Position numbers and translations under genes: made by a program. Below the pieces are notes generated by a model. That model was not told the origin of the DNA and searched no databases. It saw only the letters and a program-made list of their open reading frames with translations. Positions 7,653-13,321 of a stretch of DNA of 13,321 nt are shown here, one piece after another (the stretch's first letter is position 1; each line of letters starts with the position of its first letter). The DNA is taken from positions 1 through 13,321 of the forward strand of contig JAOPUQ010000476.1 of the NCBI GenBank assembly GCA_025963425.1, written 5' to 3'. Origin of the DNA: Modestobacter sp. Lineage in GTDB: Bacteria > Actinomycetota > Actinomycetes > Mycobacteriales > Geodermatophilaceae.

Positions 7653-8152
7653 CGGCAGACGCGACCGACGTCCCTCCCCCGGTAGTCGACCCTCGGGTGA
7701 TGCGCGACGTGCTGGGGCACTTCGCCTCCGGTATCACCGTGGTGACCGCGATGGGACCGGACGGACCGATCGGCTTCACCTGCCAGTCGTTCAGCTCGCT
7801 GTCGCTGGACCCGCCGCTGGTGGCCTTCGCCCCGGCGCGCACCTCCACCACCTGGCCGCGGCTGCGCGCGGCCGGCCGCTTCTGCGTCAACGTGCTGGCC
7901 GAGGACCAGGAAGCGCGCTCCCAGGCCTTCGCCCGGTCCGGCACCGACAAGTTCGCCGGCGTCAGCTGGGCGCCCAGCCCGCACGGCTCCCCGATGCTCG
8001 AGGGCGTGGTGGCCTGGATCGACAGCGAGCTGTGGGCCGAGTACGACGGCGGTGACCACACGATCGTCGTCGCCCGGGTGCTGGACCTGGGCGCGGACGC
8101 CGACCGCAGCCCGCTGGTGTTCCACCGCGGGGGCTACGGCCTGCAGCGGTAG
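7649..8152 (+). CDS. Flavin reductase-like FMN-binding protein
   Basis: This 167-residue split-barrel protein belongs to the flavin reductase-like family (HpaC type), whose members reduce FMN or FAD with NAD(P)H and supply the reduced flavin to a partner monooxygenase. Characteristic motifs are FASGITVVTA (25-34), GFTCQSFSSLSLDPPLVAF (42-60), GRFCVNVLA (76-84), GDHTIVVARVLD (135-146) and PLVFHRGGYG (155-164). The length is typical. The start overlaps the stop of the lyase gene (ATGA), so the two proteins are probably made together. No oxygenase large subunit is in the window, so the client enzyme is unknown; a stand-alone flavin or heme-type role is also possible. The stop lies 3 nt from the stop of the convergent photoreceptor gene. 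Confidence 0.87.
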   Translation: MTADATDVPPPVVDPRVMRDVLGHFASGITVVTAMGPDGPIGFTCQSFSSLSLDPPLVAFAPARTSTTWPRLRAAGRFCVNVLAEDQEARSQAFARSGTDKFAGVSWAPSPHGSPMLEGVVAWIDSELWAEYDGGDHTIVVARVLDLGADADRSPLVFHRGGYGLQR

Positions 8153-8155
8153 GGA

Positions 8156-10513
8156 TCAGTCGAAGCGGACGGCGATGACCGCGACGTCGTCCCGGCGGTC
8201 GGGCGTCGGGCCCACGGCGTGCCGGCAGAGGTCGGCGGGGGTGGCGTCCACCGGGGCGGCCCGCAGGCGGGCGGCCAGCGCGGCGATGCCCTGGTCGAGG
8301 TCCATGCCCGGCTGCTCGATCAGCCCGTCGGTGTAGGCGATCAGGGTCGTGCCGGCCGGCACCTCCTCGACGACGGAGTCCCGGTGGTGCGTGGCGTCCA
8401 CCCCGACCAGCAGGCCGGTGACGCCGTCCAGCTGCCGGATCGACCCGTCGGGGTCGCGCAGCAGCATCGGCGGGTGACCGGCGTTGCCCAGCTCCAGGCG
8501 CCACGGCTGCCCGGGCGCGGCCGGACGCACCGCCCGGACATAGACGATGGTCGCCATCTGCGCGACCTGCAGCCCCTGCACCAGCCGGTCCAGCCGGCCG
8601 AGCACGGCGCCGGGGTCGGGGTCGGCGGCATCCCACATGCACGCGCGCAGCAGTCCGCGCAGGTGGCCCATCGCGGCGGCCGCGGCCAGGTCGTGGCCCA
8701 CCACGTCGCCCACGGCGACGGCCACCGCCCCGTCGGGCAGGGACAGCAGGTCGTAGAAGTCCCCGCCGACGTCCGCGGCCGTCGACGCGCTCAGGTAGTG
8801 CGCGGCCGCGGAGATGCCCGGGATGGTGGGCAGGTCGGGCAGCAGTGACCGCTGCAGGGTCTCCGCCACCGCGTGCTCCTGCTGGTAGAGCCGCACGTTG
8901 TCCATCGCCATCGCCGCCCGGCGGGACAGATCACGGGCGAGCTCGAGGTCCTCGGGGCCGAAGGACCGACCGCGCCCGGTGACCAGCGCCATCGCCCCCA
9001 GCGTCCGGCGGCGGGCCACCAGCGGCACGGTCAGCACCGAGGTGCCGCCCAGCCGGCGGAACAGGTCGGCGGTGACCGCGGTGGGGAACACCCGGTGCAG
9101 CCACTTCTCGGTGACCTGCTCGACCAGCACCGGCTCGGCGGTGGTCAGGCTGCGCCGGCTGGGCGACCCCTCCGGCAGGGCCATGGCGTGCAGGAGGGCG
9201 AGCTCCCGCAGCTCGGCCGCCCGGCCGTCGCGGTGCCGCGTGGCGGTCTCCCGCACGGTGCCGTGGTCGTCGACCATGGTGAGGAACACCCAGTCGGCCA
9301 GCAGCGGCACGCACAGCGACGCCAGCCGGTCGAACAGCTCGGCCATGTCCAGCGTCGCGCTCAGCGTGCTGGTCGCCTCGGCCATCAGTGCCAGCCGGTC
9401 CTGCGCCGTCACCGCCTCGGCTCGGGCCTGTTCCGCCTCGGCTCGGGCCTGCTCGGCCTCGGCTCGGGCCTGCTCGGCCTCCTTCCGGGCGGTCCGCTCG
9501 GCGGCGAACGCCGCCGACCGCGCGTCCTCGCCGCGGACCCGTTCGGTGACGTCGGTCTGGACGCCGACGAAGCTGACCAGCTGTCCGTCGCCGTCGAAGA
9601 CCGGCGTGATGGACAGCTGGTTCCAGAAGGCGGTGCCGTCCTTGCGGTAGTTCAGCAGCGTGGTGCTCACCGGCTGCTGCTCCTGCAGCGCCTTGCGGAT
9701 CATGTCGACGGTGGCGTGGTCGGTCGCCGAGCCCTGCAGGAACCGGCAGTTGCGGCCCACGGACTCCTCGTAGGACCAGCCGGTGATCCGGGTGAAGGAC
9801 GGGTTGACCCAGACGAGCGGGTCGTCGGCCTGCCGCGGGTCGGTGATGGTGAACGCGATGTCGGTGGCCACGACGGCCCGGTCGCGCAGCGCCCGGAGCT
9901 GCGCCTCCGGGTCGTCGACCGAGTCGCCCTCCTCCACGTGCAGGAAGACCACCAGCGCCAGCCGCTGCTCGCTGGAGTCCCGGGACAGCGGGAAGCCGGT
10001 GACCCAGAGGAGCCGCTCCCGGGCGTCGGCGGAGCTGTCGCCGGCGGTGTTGCTGGGGCCCGGGGAGAGCCGGACCGCCTCGCCGGTGAGCGGCCGGCCC
10101 GATGACACGTAGGACAGCGGGCTGGCCGTGCTGGCCAGCGGTGAGCCGGTGAGGTCGGTGAGCCCGACCGCGGCGCCCCAGGCGTCGATCGGCACGGGCA
10201 GCCTGACGTTGCCGGCCAGCTCGGTGGCGGCGGTGTTGGCGTACACGACGGTGCCGGCGGCCTGGTCGATGACCAGCACGGCGACCGGGACGTCGGCGAG
10301 CACGGCGGGCAGCGCGGCCTGCGCCCCGCTCTGGGTCTCGGTGGCAGAGACGGCGGCCTCGGCGGCGTCGACGATCGAGGTCTGCTGGGCCTGCTCGGCA
10401 GCGGCACCGGCGGCCGGGGGGGCCGCGGGGGCCGCGCCGGCCAGGACGGCGGCTGCCTCCAGGGGCACAGGGGGTGCGGGCCGGTCCCCGGACCCGTCGT
10501 TCGGGGACGGCAC
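8156..10513 (-). CDS. PAS-LOV-GAF-SpoIIE blue-light-sensing protein phosphatase
   Basis: This is a predicted cytoplasmic photoreceptor phosphatase of 785 residues. Residues 1-65 form an Ala/Pro-rich leader. A degenerate PAS domain spans about 68-195. A LOV domain (about 213-326) has the photoactive Cys256 in GRNCRFLQG, flavin-contacting Asn288 and Asn298 in NYRKDGTAFWN, and the signalling Gln319 in FVGVQTDVT. A coiled coil follows at about 330-375 with three exact EQARAEA heptads. GAF covers about 380-545. The SpoIIE/PP2C domain covers about 555-785 with metal ligands in DVGGDFYD (581-588), GDVVGH (Asp603), YTDGLIE (Asp729) and RRDDVAV (774-780). Such phosphatases usually dephosphorylate a STAS anti-sigma antagonist and release a stress sigma factor; no STAS, kinase or sigma gene lies nearby. 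The GTG start is fixed by an in-frame TAG 9 nt before it; TAGCAT lies 6 nt upstream and there is no Shine-Dalgarno. Domain calls are strong; light response and partner are inferred. Confidence 0.93.
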   Translation of the reverse strand: MPSPNDGSGDRPAPPVPLEAAAVLAGAAPAAPPAAGAAAEQAQQTSIVDAAEAAVSATETQSGAQAALPAVLADVPVAVLVIDQAAGTVVYANTAATELAGNVRLPVPIDAWGAAVGLTDLTGSPLASTASPLSYVSSGRPLTGEAVRLSPGPSNTAGDSSADARERLLWVTGFPLSRDSSEQRLALVVFLHVEEGDSVDDPEAQLRALRDRAVVATDIAFTITDPRQADDPLVWVNPSFTRITGWSYEESVGRNCRFLQGSATDHATVDMIRKALQEQQPVSTTLLNYRKDGTAFWNQLSITPVFDGDGQLVSFVGVQTDVTERVRGEDARSAAFAAERTARKEAEQARAEAEQARAEAEQARAEAVTAQDRLALMAEATSTLSATLDMAELFDRLASLCVPLLADWVFLTMVDDHGTVRETATRHRDGRAAELRELALLHAMALPEGSPSRRSLTTAEPVLVEQVTEKWLHRVFPTAVTADLFRRLGGTSVLTVPLVARRRTLGAMALVTGRGRSFGPEDLELARDLSRRAAMAMDNVRLYQQEHAVAETLQRSLLPDLPTIPGISAAAHYLSASTAADVGGDFYDLLSLPDGAVAVAVGDVVGHDLAAAAAMGHLRGLLRACMWDAADPDPGAVLGRLDRLVQGLQVAQMATIVYVRAVRPAAPGQPWRLELGNAGHPPMLLRDPDGSIRQLDGVTGLLVGVDATHHRDSVVEEVPAGTTLIAYTDGLIEQPGMDLDQGIAALAARLRAAPVDATPADLCRHAVGPTPDRRDDVAVIAVRFD
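9413..9475 (-). repeat. Three tandem 21-bp units encoding coiled-coil heptads
   Basis: Three adjacent 21-bp copies (9413-9433, 9434-9454, 9455-9475) differ at only one or two bases and each encodes EQARAEA, residues 347-367 of the LOV phosphatase. Each unit is one heptad, so copy-number change would lengthen or shorten the helix between the LOV and GAF domains without shifting frame or helical phase. Near-identity at silent positions suggests recent duplication. Confidence 0.85.
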
Positions 10514-10519
10514 GCCAGA

Positions 10520-10525
10520 ATGCTA
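10520..10525 (-). promoter_or_regulatory. Candidate -10 element of the LOV phosphatase gene
   Basis: On the minus strand this is TAGCAT, a TANNNT match, with 6 nt between it and the GTG start. Transcription would begin at or next to the first codon. No clear -35 is seen. The upstream side towards 10546 carries a separate dyad. Confidence 0.4.
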
Positions 10526-10545
10526 AAGGAGAGATAGGTCGTGCA

Positions 10546-10568
10546 CCACCGGGCGTGGTTCCCGGTGG
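10546..10568. promoter_or_regulatory. Perfect 8-bp dyad in the divergent gap
   Basis: CCACCGGG (10546-10553) and CCCGGTGG (10561-10568) are exact inverted repeats with a 7-nt spacer. They lie upstream of the photoreceptor start and upstream of the glycine-rich gene, where a shared operator or an RNA hairpin in the rightward leader could sit. Just after it, a 9-bp direct repeat, GGGATGCCG then GGATGCCGG, occurs near 10600-10618. Confidence 0.35.
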
Positions 10569-10660
10569 CGGCCGGATGGCGGCCGGGCCCGCGGGGTAGG
10601 GATGCCGGGATGCCGGCACGGCGAGACGTCGTAGCCATCACCGACGAGAGAGGACGTGTC

Positions 10661-11374
10661 ATGGGACTCCTGGACCGGTTGCTCGGCCGATCGCGCGGAC
10701 CCTCCCCCTACGGTCGCCAGGGCGGCCCGTACGAGCCGGACCCGTACGCGCAGCGGCAGTCCGCTCCCCGCTCGGCCGACGAGCAGGCGATCGAGCGGTA
10801 CCGCTACCTGCTGCGCACCGCCCCGCCGGACCAGGTGGAGGCCGCGCATGCCGAGGCCTTCGCCAAGCTGACCCCCGAGCAGCGCCGGCAGGTGCTCGAA
10901 CAGCTCGCCGCCGTCCCGGGTGGCGAGCGCCCGCGGGGTGACGACGCACAGAGCCTGGCCCGGGCGGCGACCCGGGCCGAGATCCGGCAGCCCGGCACCC
11001 TCGAGCGCGCCTTCGGCGGCGGCGGCTACGGCGGCGGGTACGGCGGTGGCTACGGCGGCGGCTACGGCCGGGGGCCCGGCATGGGGATGGGCGGCATGGG
11101 CGGCATGGGCATGGGCAGCATGATCGGCGGCAGCCTGCTGGGCACGGTCGCCGGCGTCGTGGTCGGCTCAGCGGTGGCCGACGCGCTGTTCGACACCGGT
11201 CTCGGTGACGGCGGGCTGTTCGGCGGCGGCGACGAGGAGGCCTACGCCGAGGGCTACCAGGACGGCGCCGAGAACGACCAGGGGGACGGCGGCGGTGGCG
11301 GCGGCGAGGACTACTCGGCCGACGGCGGTGACTTCGGCGGCGGCGGCGACTTCGGCGGCGGCGGGGAGTTCTGA
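10661..11374 (+). CDS. Glycine-rich, probably membrane-associated protein of unknown function
   Basis: I do not recognise a characterised function. The 237 residues have four parts. First comes a start MGLLDRLLGR with a Tyr/Pro-rich stretch. Residues 42-85 form a helical, charged module (ERYRYLLRTAPPDQVEAAH and LTPEQRRQVLEQL). Then comes a low-complexity part with YGGG repeats (119-136) and Met-Gly repeats (140-152). Residues 154-178 form a glycine-zipper hydrophobic segment (IGGSLLGTVAGVVVGSAVADALF), followed by an acidic tail ending in FGGGGDFGGGGEF. One membrane pass or membrane insertion is plausible. Similar actinobacterial proteins are, as I recall, sometimes mislabelled as cation-transporting ATPases; no ATPase motif exists here. 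ATG 10661 is preferred: GAGAGAGGA precedes it and MGLLDRL looks like a natural start. An in-frame GTG at 10541, with AAAGGAGA before it, would add 40 atypical residues. The 3' end overlaps the convergent gene by 64 nt. Confidence 0.75.
   Translation: MGLLDRLLGRSRGPSPYGRQGGPYEPDPYAQRQSAPRSADEQAIERYRYLLRTAPPDQVEAAHAEAFAKLTPEQRRQVLEQLAAVPGGERPRGDDAQSLARAATRAEIRQPGTLERAFGGGGYGGGYGGGYGGGYGRGPGMGMGGMGGMGMGSMIGGSLLGTVAGVVVGSAVADALFDTGLGDGGLFGGGDEEAYAEGYQDGAENDQGDGGGGGGEDYSADGGDFGGGGDFGGGGEF
11015..11068 (+). repeat. Glycine/tyrosine codon repeat (YGGG units)
   Basis: A roughly 12-bp unit encoding YGGG is repeated three to four times inside the glycine-rich gene, with varied glycine codons at third positions. 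The varied silent bases suggest selection for the peptide pattern rather than fresh slippage. Confidence 0.65.
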
Positions 11375-11862
11375 CCCGTCTCGGCCTGCTCGGCGGCGAC
11401 CTCTGCCTGGTGCCGCAGCCAGAGCAGGCCGAGCACCGGCAGCGCCAGGGGGATGAACCCGTAGCCCGAGCCGTACCCCGACCAGACCGTGGAGTCGGGG
11501 AACGCCGCCGGGTCGGCCAGGGAGAGCGTGCCCACGGTCAGCACCCCCACCAGCTCGATGGCGCAGGCCGCGGTGGCGGTGCGGCGGCCGCCGCGCCCGC
11601 CCCGGGCGAGCCCGGCGGTGGCCACGAGGTAGATGACCGCGGCCAGCGCCGAGAGCAGGTAGGCCAGCGGGGCCTCGTCGAACTGCAGGGCCAGCTGGAC
11701 GGCGGCCCGGGCACCGGCGGCCACCGCGAACACGCCGTAGACGGCGACCAGCACCCGTCCCGGGCCGCGCGCCGTGCCGGTGTCCGCGCTGGTGGACTCC
11801 GCGGCGGGCAGTCCGAGGGTGCGGTCGTCCCCCGGCCGCGCGCCGGCGTCCGGTTCAGCCAC
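11311..11862 (-). CDS. Four-helix integral membrane protein, unknown function
   Basis: The product has 183 residues and no recognised enzymatic motif. A disordered N-terminus (1-35) is followed by four predicted membrane helices at about 36-58, 64-87, 94-116 and 133-150. The loop FPDSTVWSGYGSGYGFIP (121-138) looks conserved-family-like, with aromatic and glycine residues before the last helix. The tail (164-183) is a proline-lysine run (SPPPPKSPPPPKSPP) that exists only because this frame reads the complement of the neighbouring glycine repeats. Its natural end may once have been near residue 165. The start is GTG 11860-11862, backed by GGGAGG (11869-11874, minus strand) 6 nt away. It overlaps the upstream membrane gene by 8 nt, so the pair is co-translated and may form a complex. 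Confidence 0.75.
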   Translation of the reverse strand: MAEPDAGARPGDDRTLGLPAAESTSADTGTARGPGRVLVAVYGVFAVAAGARAAVQLALQFDEAPLAYLLSALAAVIYLVATAGLARGGRGGRRTATAACAIELVGVLTVGTLSLADPAAFPDSTVWSGYGSGYGFIPLALPVLGLLWLRHQAEVAAEQAETGQNSPPPPKSPPPPKSPPSAE

Positions 11863-12226
11863 GGGTGACCTCCCACAGCTGCAGCAGCCGCCAGAGCATC
11901 ACGGCGACGGCGACCGCGGCGACGCCGAGCACCGTGCCCGCCCAGCGGGTCGGCTCGGAGCGGGCCCAGAGCACGCCGCCGACCGGCAACAGGACGACGG
12001 TGCCCAGGTAGGCCAGGAAGGTCGTCGTCTCCACCGGCCGGTGCCCGCCGGCCAGCGCCACCACGGCGAGGACGGCCTGGACGACGAGGACCAGCTCCAG
12101 GGCGGCCGCGCCGACCAGGTGCGCCTGCCCGATCCGACGGCGCAGCAGCGTCGACAGCGCACCGAGCAGGGCCACCGCGCCGGCCAACACGGTCGCTCCG
12201 ACGACCAGGGCCGTGGTCACCGGCAC
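11855..12226 (-). CDS. Small four-helix membrane protein, unknown function
   Basis: The product is 123 residues, almost entirely hydrophobic, with four predicted helices: roughly 4-24, 34-58, 64-85 and 90-112, ending WRLLQLWEVTRG. There are no recognised catalytic or transport motifs. The start is uncertain: GTG 12226 is used here, GTG 12220 is equally possible, and a TTG at 12265 would add 13 Pro/Arg-rich residues. None has a Shine-Dalgarno. The stop overlaps the next membrane gene by 8 nt, and the aldo/keto reductase lies 58 nt upstream on the same strand. Two small multi-helix proteins made together suggest a two-subunit membrane complex, but what it does is not visible. Confidence 0.7.
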   Translation of the reverse strand: MPVTTALVVGATVLAGAVALLGALSTLLRRRIGQAHLVGAAALELVLVVQAVLAVVALAGGHRPVETTTFLAYLGTVVLLPVGGVLWARSEPTRWAGTVLGVAAVAVAVMLWRLLQLWEVTRG

Positions 12227-12243
12227 CGGCCGGGCAGGGAGGG

Positions 12244-12255
12244 GGGCACGTGCCC
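12244..12255. promoter_or_regulatory. 12-bp palindrome upstream of the membrane-protein pair
   Basis: GGGCACGTGCCC is a perfect palindrome in the 58-nt gap between the aldo/keto reductase and the first membrane gene. It could be a regulator site. It is GC-rich and short enough to be chance, and it lacks the TT flanks of a parS site. Confidence 0.2.
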
Positions 12256-12265
12256 ATCCTCGCAA

Positions 12266-12281
12266 GCCCGGACCGGCGGGC
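12266..12281 (-). terminator. Weak hairpin after the aldo/keto reductase
   Basis: GCCCG (12266-12270) and CGGGC (12277-12281) pair around a 6-nt loop, 4 nt after the reductase stop on the minus strand. The stem is short and has no T-run. It could partly separate the reductase from the membrane pair or mean nothing. Confidence 0.25.
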
Positions 12282-12284
12282 AGG

Positions 12285-13277
12285 TCAGCGGTGGACCGAG
12301 GACATGTCCGGGTAGCGGTCGCCGACGGTCGCTCCCTTCGGCGCCGCCTCGTCGAGCGCTCGGAGGTCGTCGTCGGTCAGCTCGACGTCGGCGGCTCCGG
12401 CGTTCTCCTCGAGGTAGCTCACCCGCTTGGTGCCCGGGATCGGCACCACCGTCGGGTTGCCGTCCCGGCCCGACTGGGCCATCACCCAGGCCAGCGCCAG
12501 CTGGGTGGCGGTGACGCCCTTGGCCTCGGCGAGCTGGCGGACCCGGTCCACCAGCTCCAGGTTCTTGGCGAACGCCTCGCCCTGGAAGCGCGGGTTGCGC
12601 CGCCGGAAGTCGTCGGGGGCCAGGTCGTCGATGCTGCGGATCTGCCCGGAGAGGAAGCCGCGGCCGATCGGGGAGTAGGCGACGAACCCGATGCCCAGCT
12701 CGGCGCAGACGGCCAGCACGCCGTCGTCCTCGGGGTCGCGGCTCCACAGCGAGTACTCGGTCTGCAGCGCGGTCACCGGCTGGACGGCGTTGGCCCGGCG
12801 GATGGTGTCCGGAGCTGCCTCGGAGATACCGGCGTGCCGGATCTTCCCGGCGTCGACGAGCTCCTTGAGGGCACCCCAGGTGTCCTCGATCGGGACCGTG
12901 GTGTCCACCCGGTGCTGGTAGTAGAGGTCGATGGCCTCGACACCGAGCCGCTGCAGGGAGGCGTCGCAGGCCTGCCGGACGTAGTCGGGCCTGCCGTTGA
13001 TCCCGCGGAAGGAGCCGTCCTCGCCGCGCTCGTTGCCGAACTTGGTCGCCAGCGTCACCTCGTCGCGGCGGCCGGCGATCGCCTGGCCGACCAGGCGCTC
13101 GTTGGTGAAGGGGCCGTACATGTCGGCGGTGTCCAGGAAGGTGACGCCCAGGTCGAGCGCACGGTGGATGGTCCGCTCGGCCTCGGCCTGGTCGCCGGTG
13201 CCGTAGAACTCGCTCATCCCCATGCAGCCCAGGCCTTCGGCGGAGACGGTCAGGTCGCGCAGCGTGCGTGTATGCAT
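12285..13277 (-). CDS. Aldo/keto reductase
   Basis: This 330-residue cytoplasmic TIM-barrel oxidoreductase is predicted to use NADPH to reduce aldehydes or ketones. The catalytic tetrad is complete: Asp49 (TFLDTADMYG), Tyr54, Lys79 (LATKFG) and His122 (YYQHRVD). The cofactor-binding end PIPGTKRVSYLEEN (279-292) is standard for the family and favours the 2'-phosphate of NADPH. The overall pattern (GLGCMGMSEFYG at the start, IGRGFLSGQI near 204-213) resembles the short-loop bacterial group that includes YakC and IolS-like enzymes. The physiological substrate cannot be read from sequence. The start is ATG 13275-13277, with a very strong AGGAGGAGG immediately upstream. Only 44 bases of its upstream region are in the window, so its regulation cannot be judged. 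Two membrane-protein genes follow on the same strand. Confidence 0.93.
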   Translation of the reverse strand: MHTRTLRDLTVSAEGLGCMGMSEFYGTGDQAEAERTIHRALDLGVTFLDTADMYGPFTNERLVGQAIAGRRDEVTLATKFGNERGEDGSFRGINGRPDYVRQACDASLQRLGVEAIDLYYQHRVDTTVPIEDTWGALKELVDAGKIRHAGISEAAPDTIRRANAVQPVTALQTEYSLWSRDPEDDGVLAVCAELGIGFVAYSPIGRGFLSGQIRSIDDLAPDDFRRRNPRFQGEAFAKNLELVDRVRQLAEAKGVTATQLALAWVMAQSGRDGNPTVVPIPGTKRVSYLEENAGAADVELTDDDLRALDEAAPKGATVGDRYPDMSSVHR

Positions 13278-13321
13278 GCCCTCCTCCTGCCCCCGATGGC
13301 AGCACGCAACCCGTTCCGTGG

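Noticed and set aside
9413..9475. Tandem repeats considered as a CRISPR-like array
   Set aside because: The units are directly adjacent with no spacers and encode an in-frame coiled coil.
8873..10105. A 410-codon plus-strand frame inside the photoreceptor gene
   Set aside because: The repeated LGSGL-type residues are simply the other-strand reading of the heptad repeats; no start signal or domain is present.
10541..10660. A 40-residue N-terminal extension of the glycine-rich protein from GTG 10541
   Set aside because: The added residues are Arg/Gly-rich with no helix pattern, they overlap the dyad, and ATG 10661 has its own Shine-Dalgarno. The good AAAGGAGA before 10541 leaves some doubt.

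Overview
This window looks like ordinary chromosomal DNA from a high-GC actinobacterium. Codon third positions are almost all G or C, genes are densely packed with 1-8 nt overlaps, and several genes start with GTG. The gene set fits a Geodermatophilaceae-like soil or rock actinobacterium, but that family placement is inference. I see no tRNA, rRNA, CRISPR array, insertion sequence, prophage gene or plasmid gene.

Layout. (1) 1-2450: a truncated IclR-family regulator (minus strand, running off the left edge) diverges from glpD, the aerobic FAD-dependent glycerol-3-phosphate dehydrogenase. Two overlapping dyads lie between the likely glpD promoter and its start. The arrangement recalls GylR control of glycerol catabolism in Streptomyces, but no glpK or glpF is present here. 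(2) 2592-5479: a TetR-family regulator and an MMPL/RND-type membrane exporter overlap by 1 nt. A symmetric AT-rich dyad sits just before the TetR start, which suggests an autoregulated efflux module. (3) 5525-8152: an M20 metallopeptidase, then a 3-hydroxy-3-methylglutaryl-CoA lyase-like enzyme and a flavin reductase that overlap by 4 nt. A perfect 14-bp palindrome resembling the ParB site parS lies 4 nt after the peptidase stop. (4) 8156-10513 (minus): a PAS-LOV-coiled coil-GAF-SpoIIE phosphatase carrying every key residue of a blue-light LOV photosensor. This is the most interesting gene in the window. (5) 10661-11374: a glycine-rich, probably membrane-associated protein of unknown function, divergent from the photoreceptor. 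(6) 11311-13277 (minus): an aldo/keto reductase followed by two small four-helix membrane proteins. The last of these overlaps the glycine-rich gene tail-to-tail by 64 nt.

The genes do not form one pathway. They are separate housekeeping and accessory modules: glycerol-3-phosphate oxidation, regulated efflux, acyl-CoA or leucine-type degradation with a flavin-dependent partner, light/redox signalling into a PP2C-type phosphatase, and an NADPH-dependent reductase with membrane proteins. Three regulatory genes (IclR, TetR, LOV phosphatase) start with GTG and have a TANNNT -10-like element 6-8 nt upstream with no Shine-Dalgarno, so leaderless transcription is likely for all three. No gap between genes exceeds 300 bases; the longest are 568-722, 2451-2591 and 10514-10660, and each is described below.
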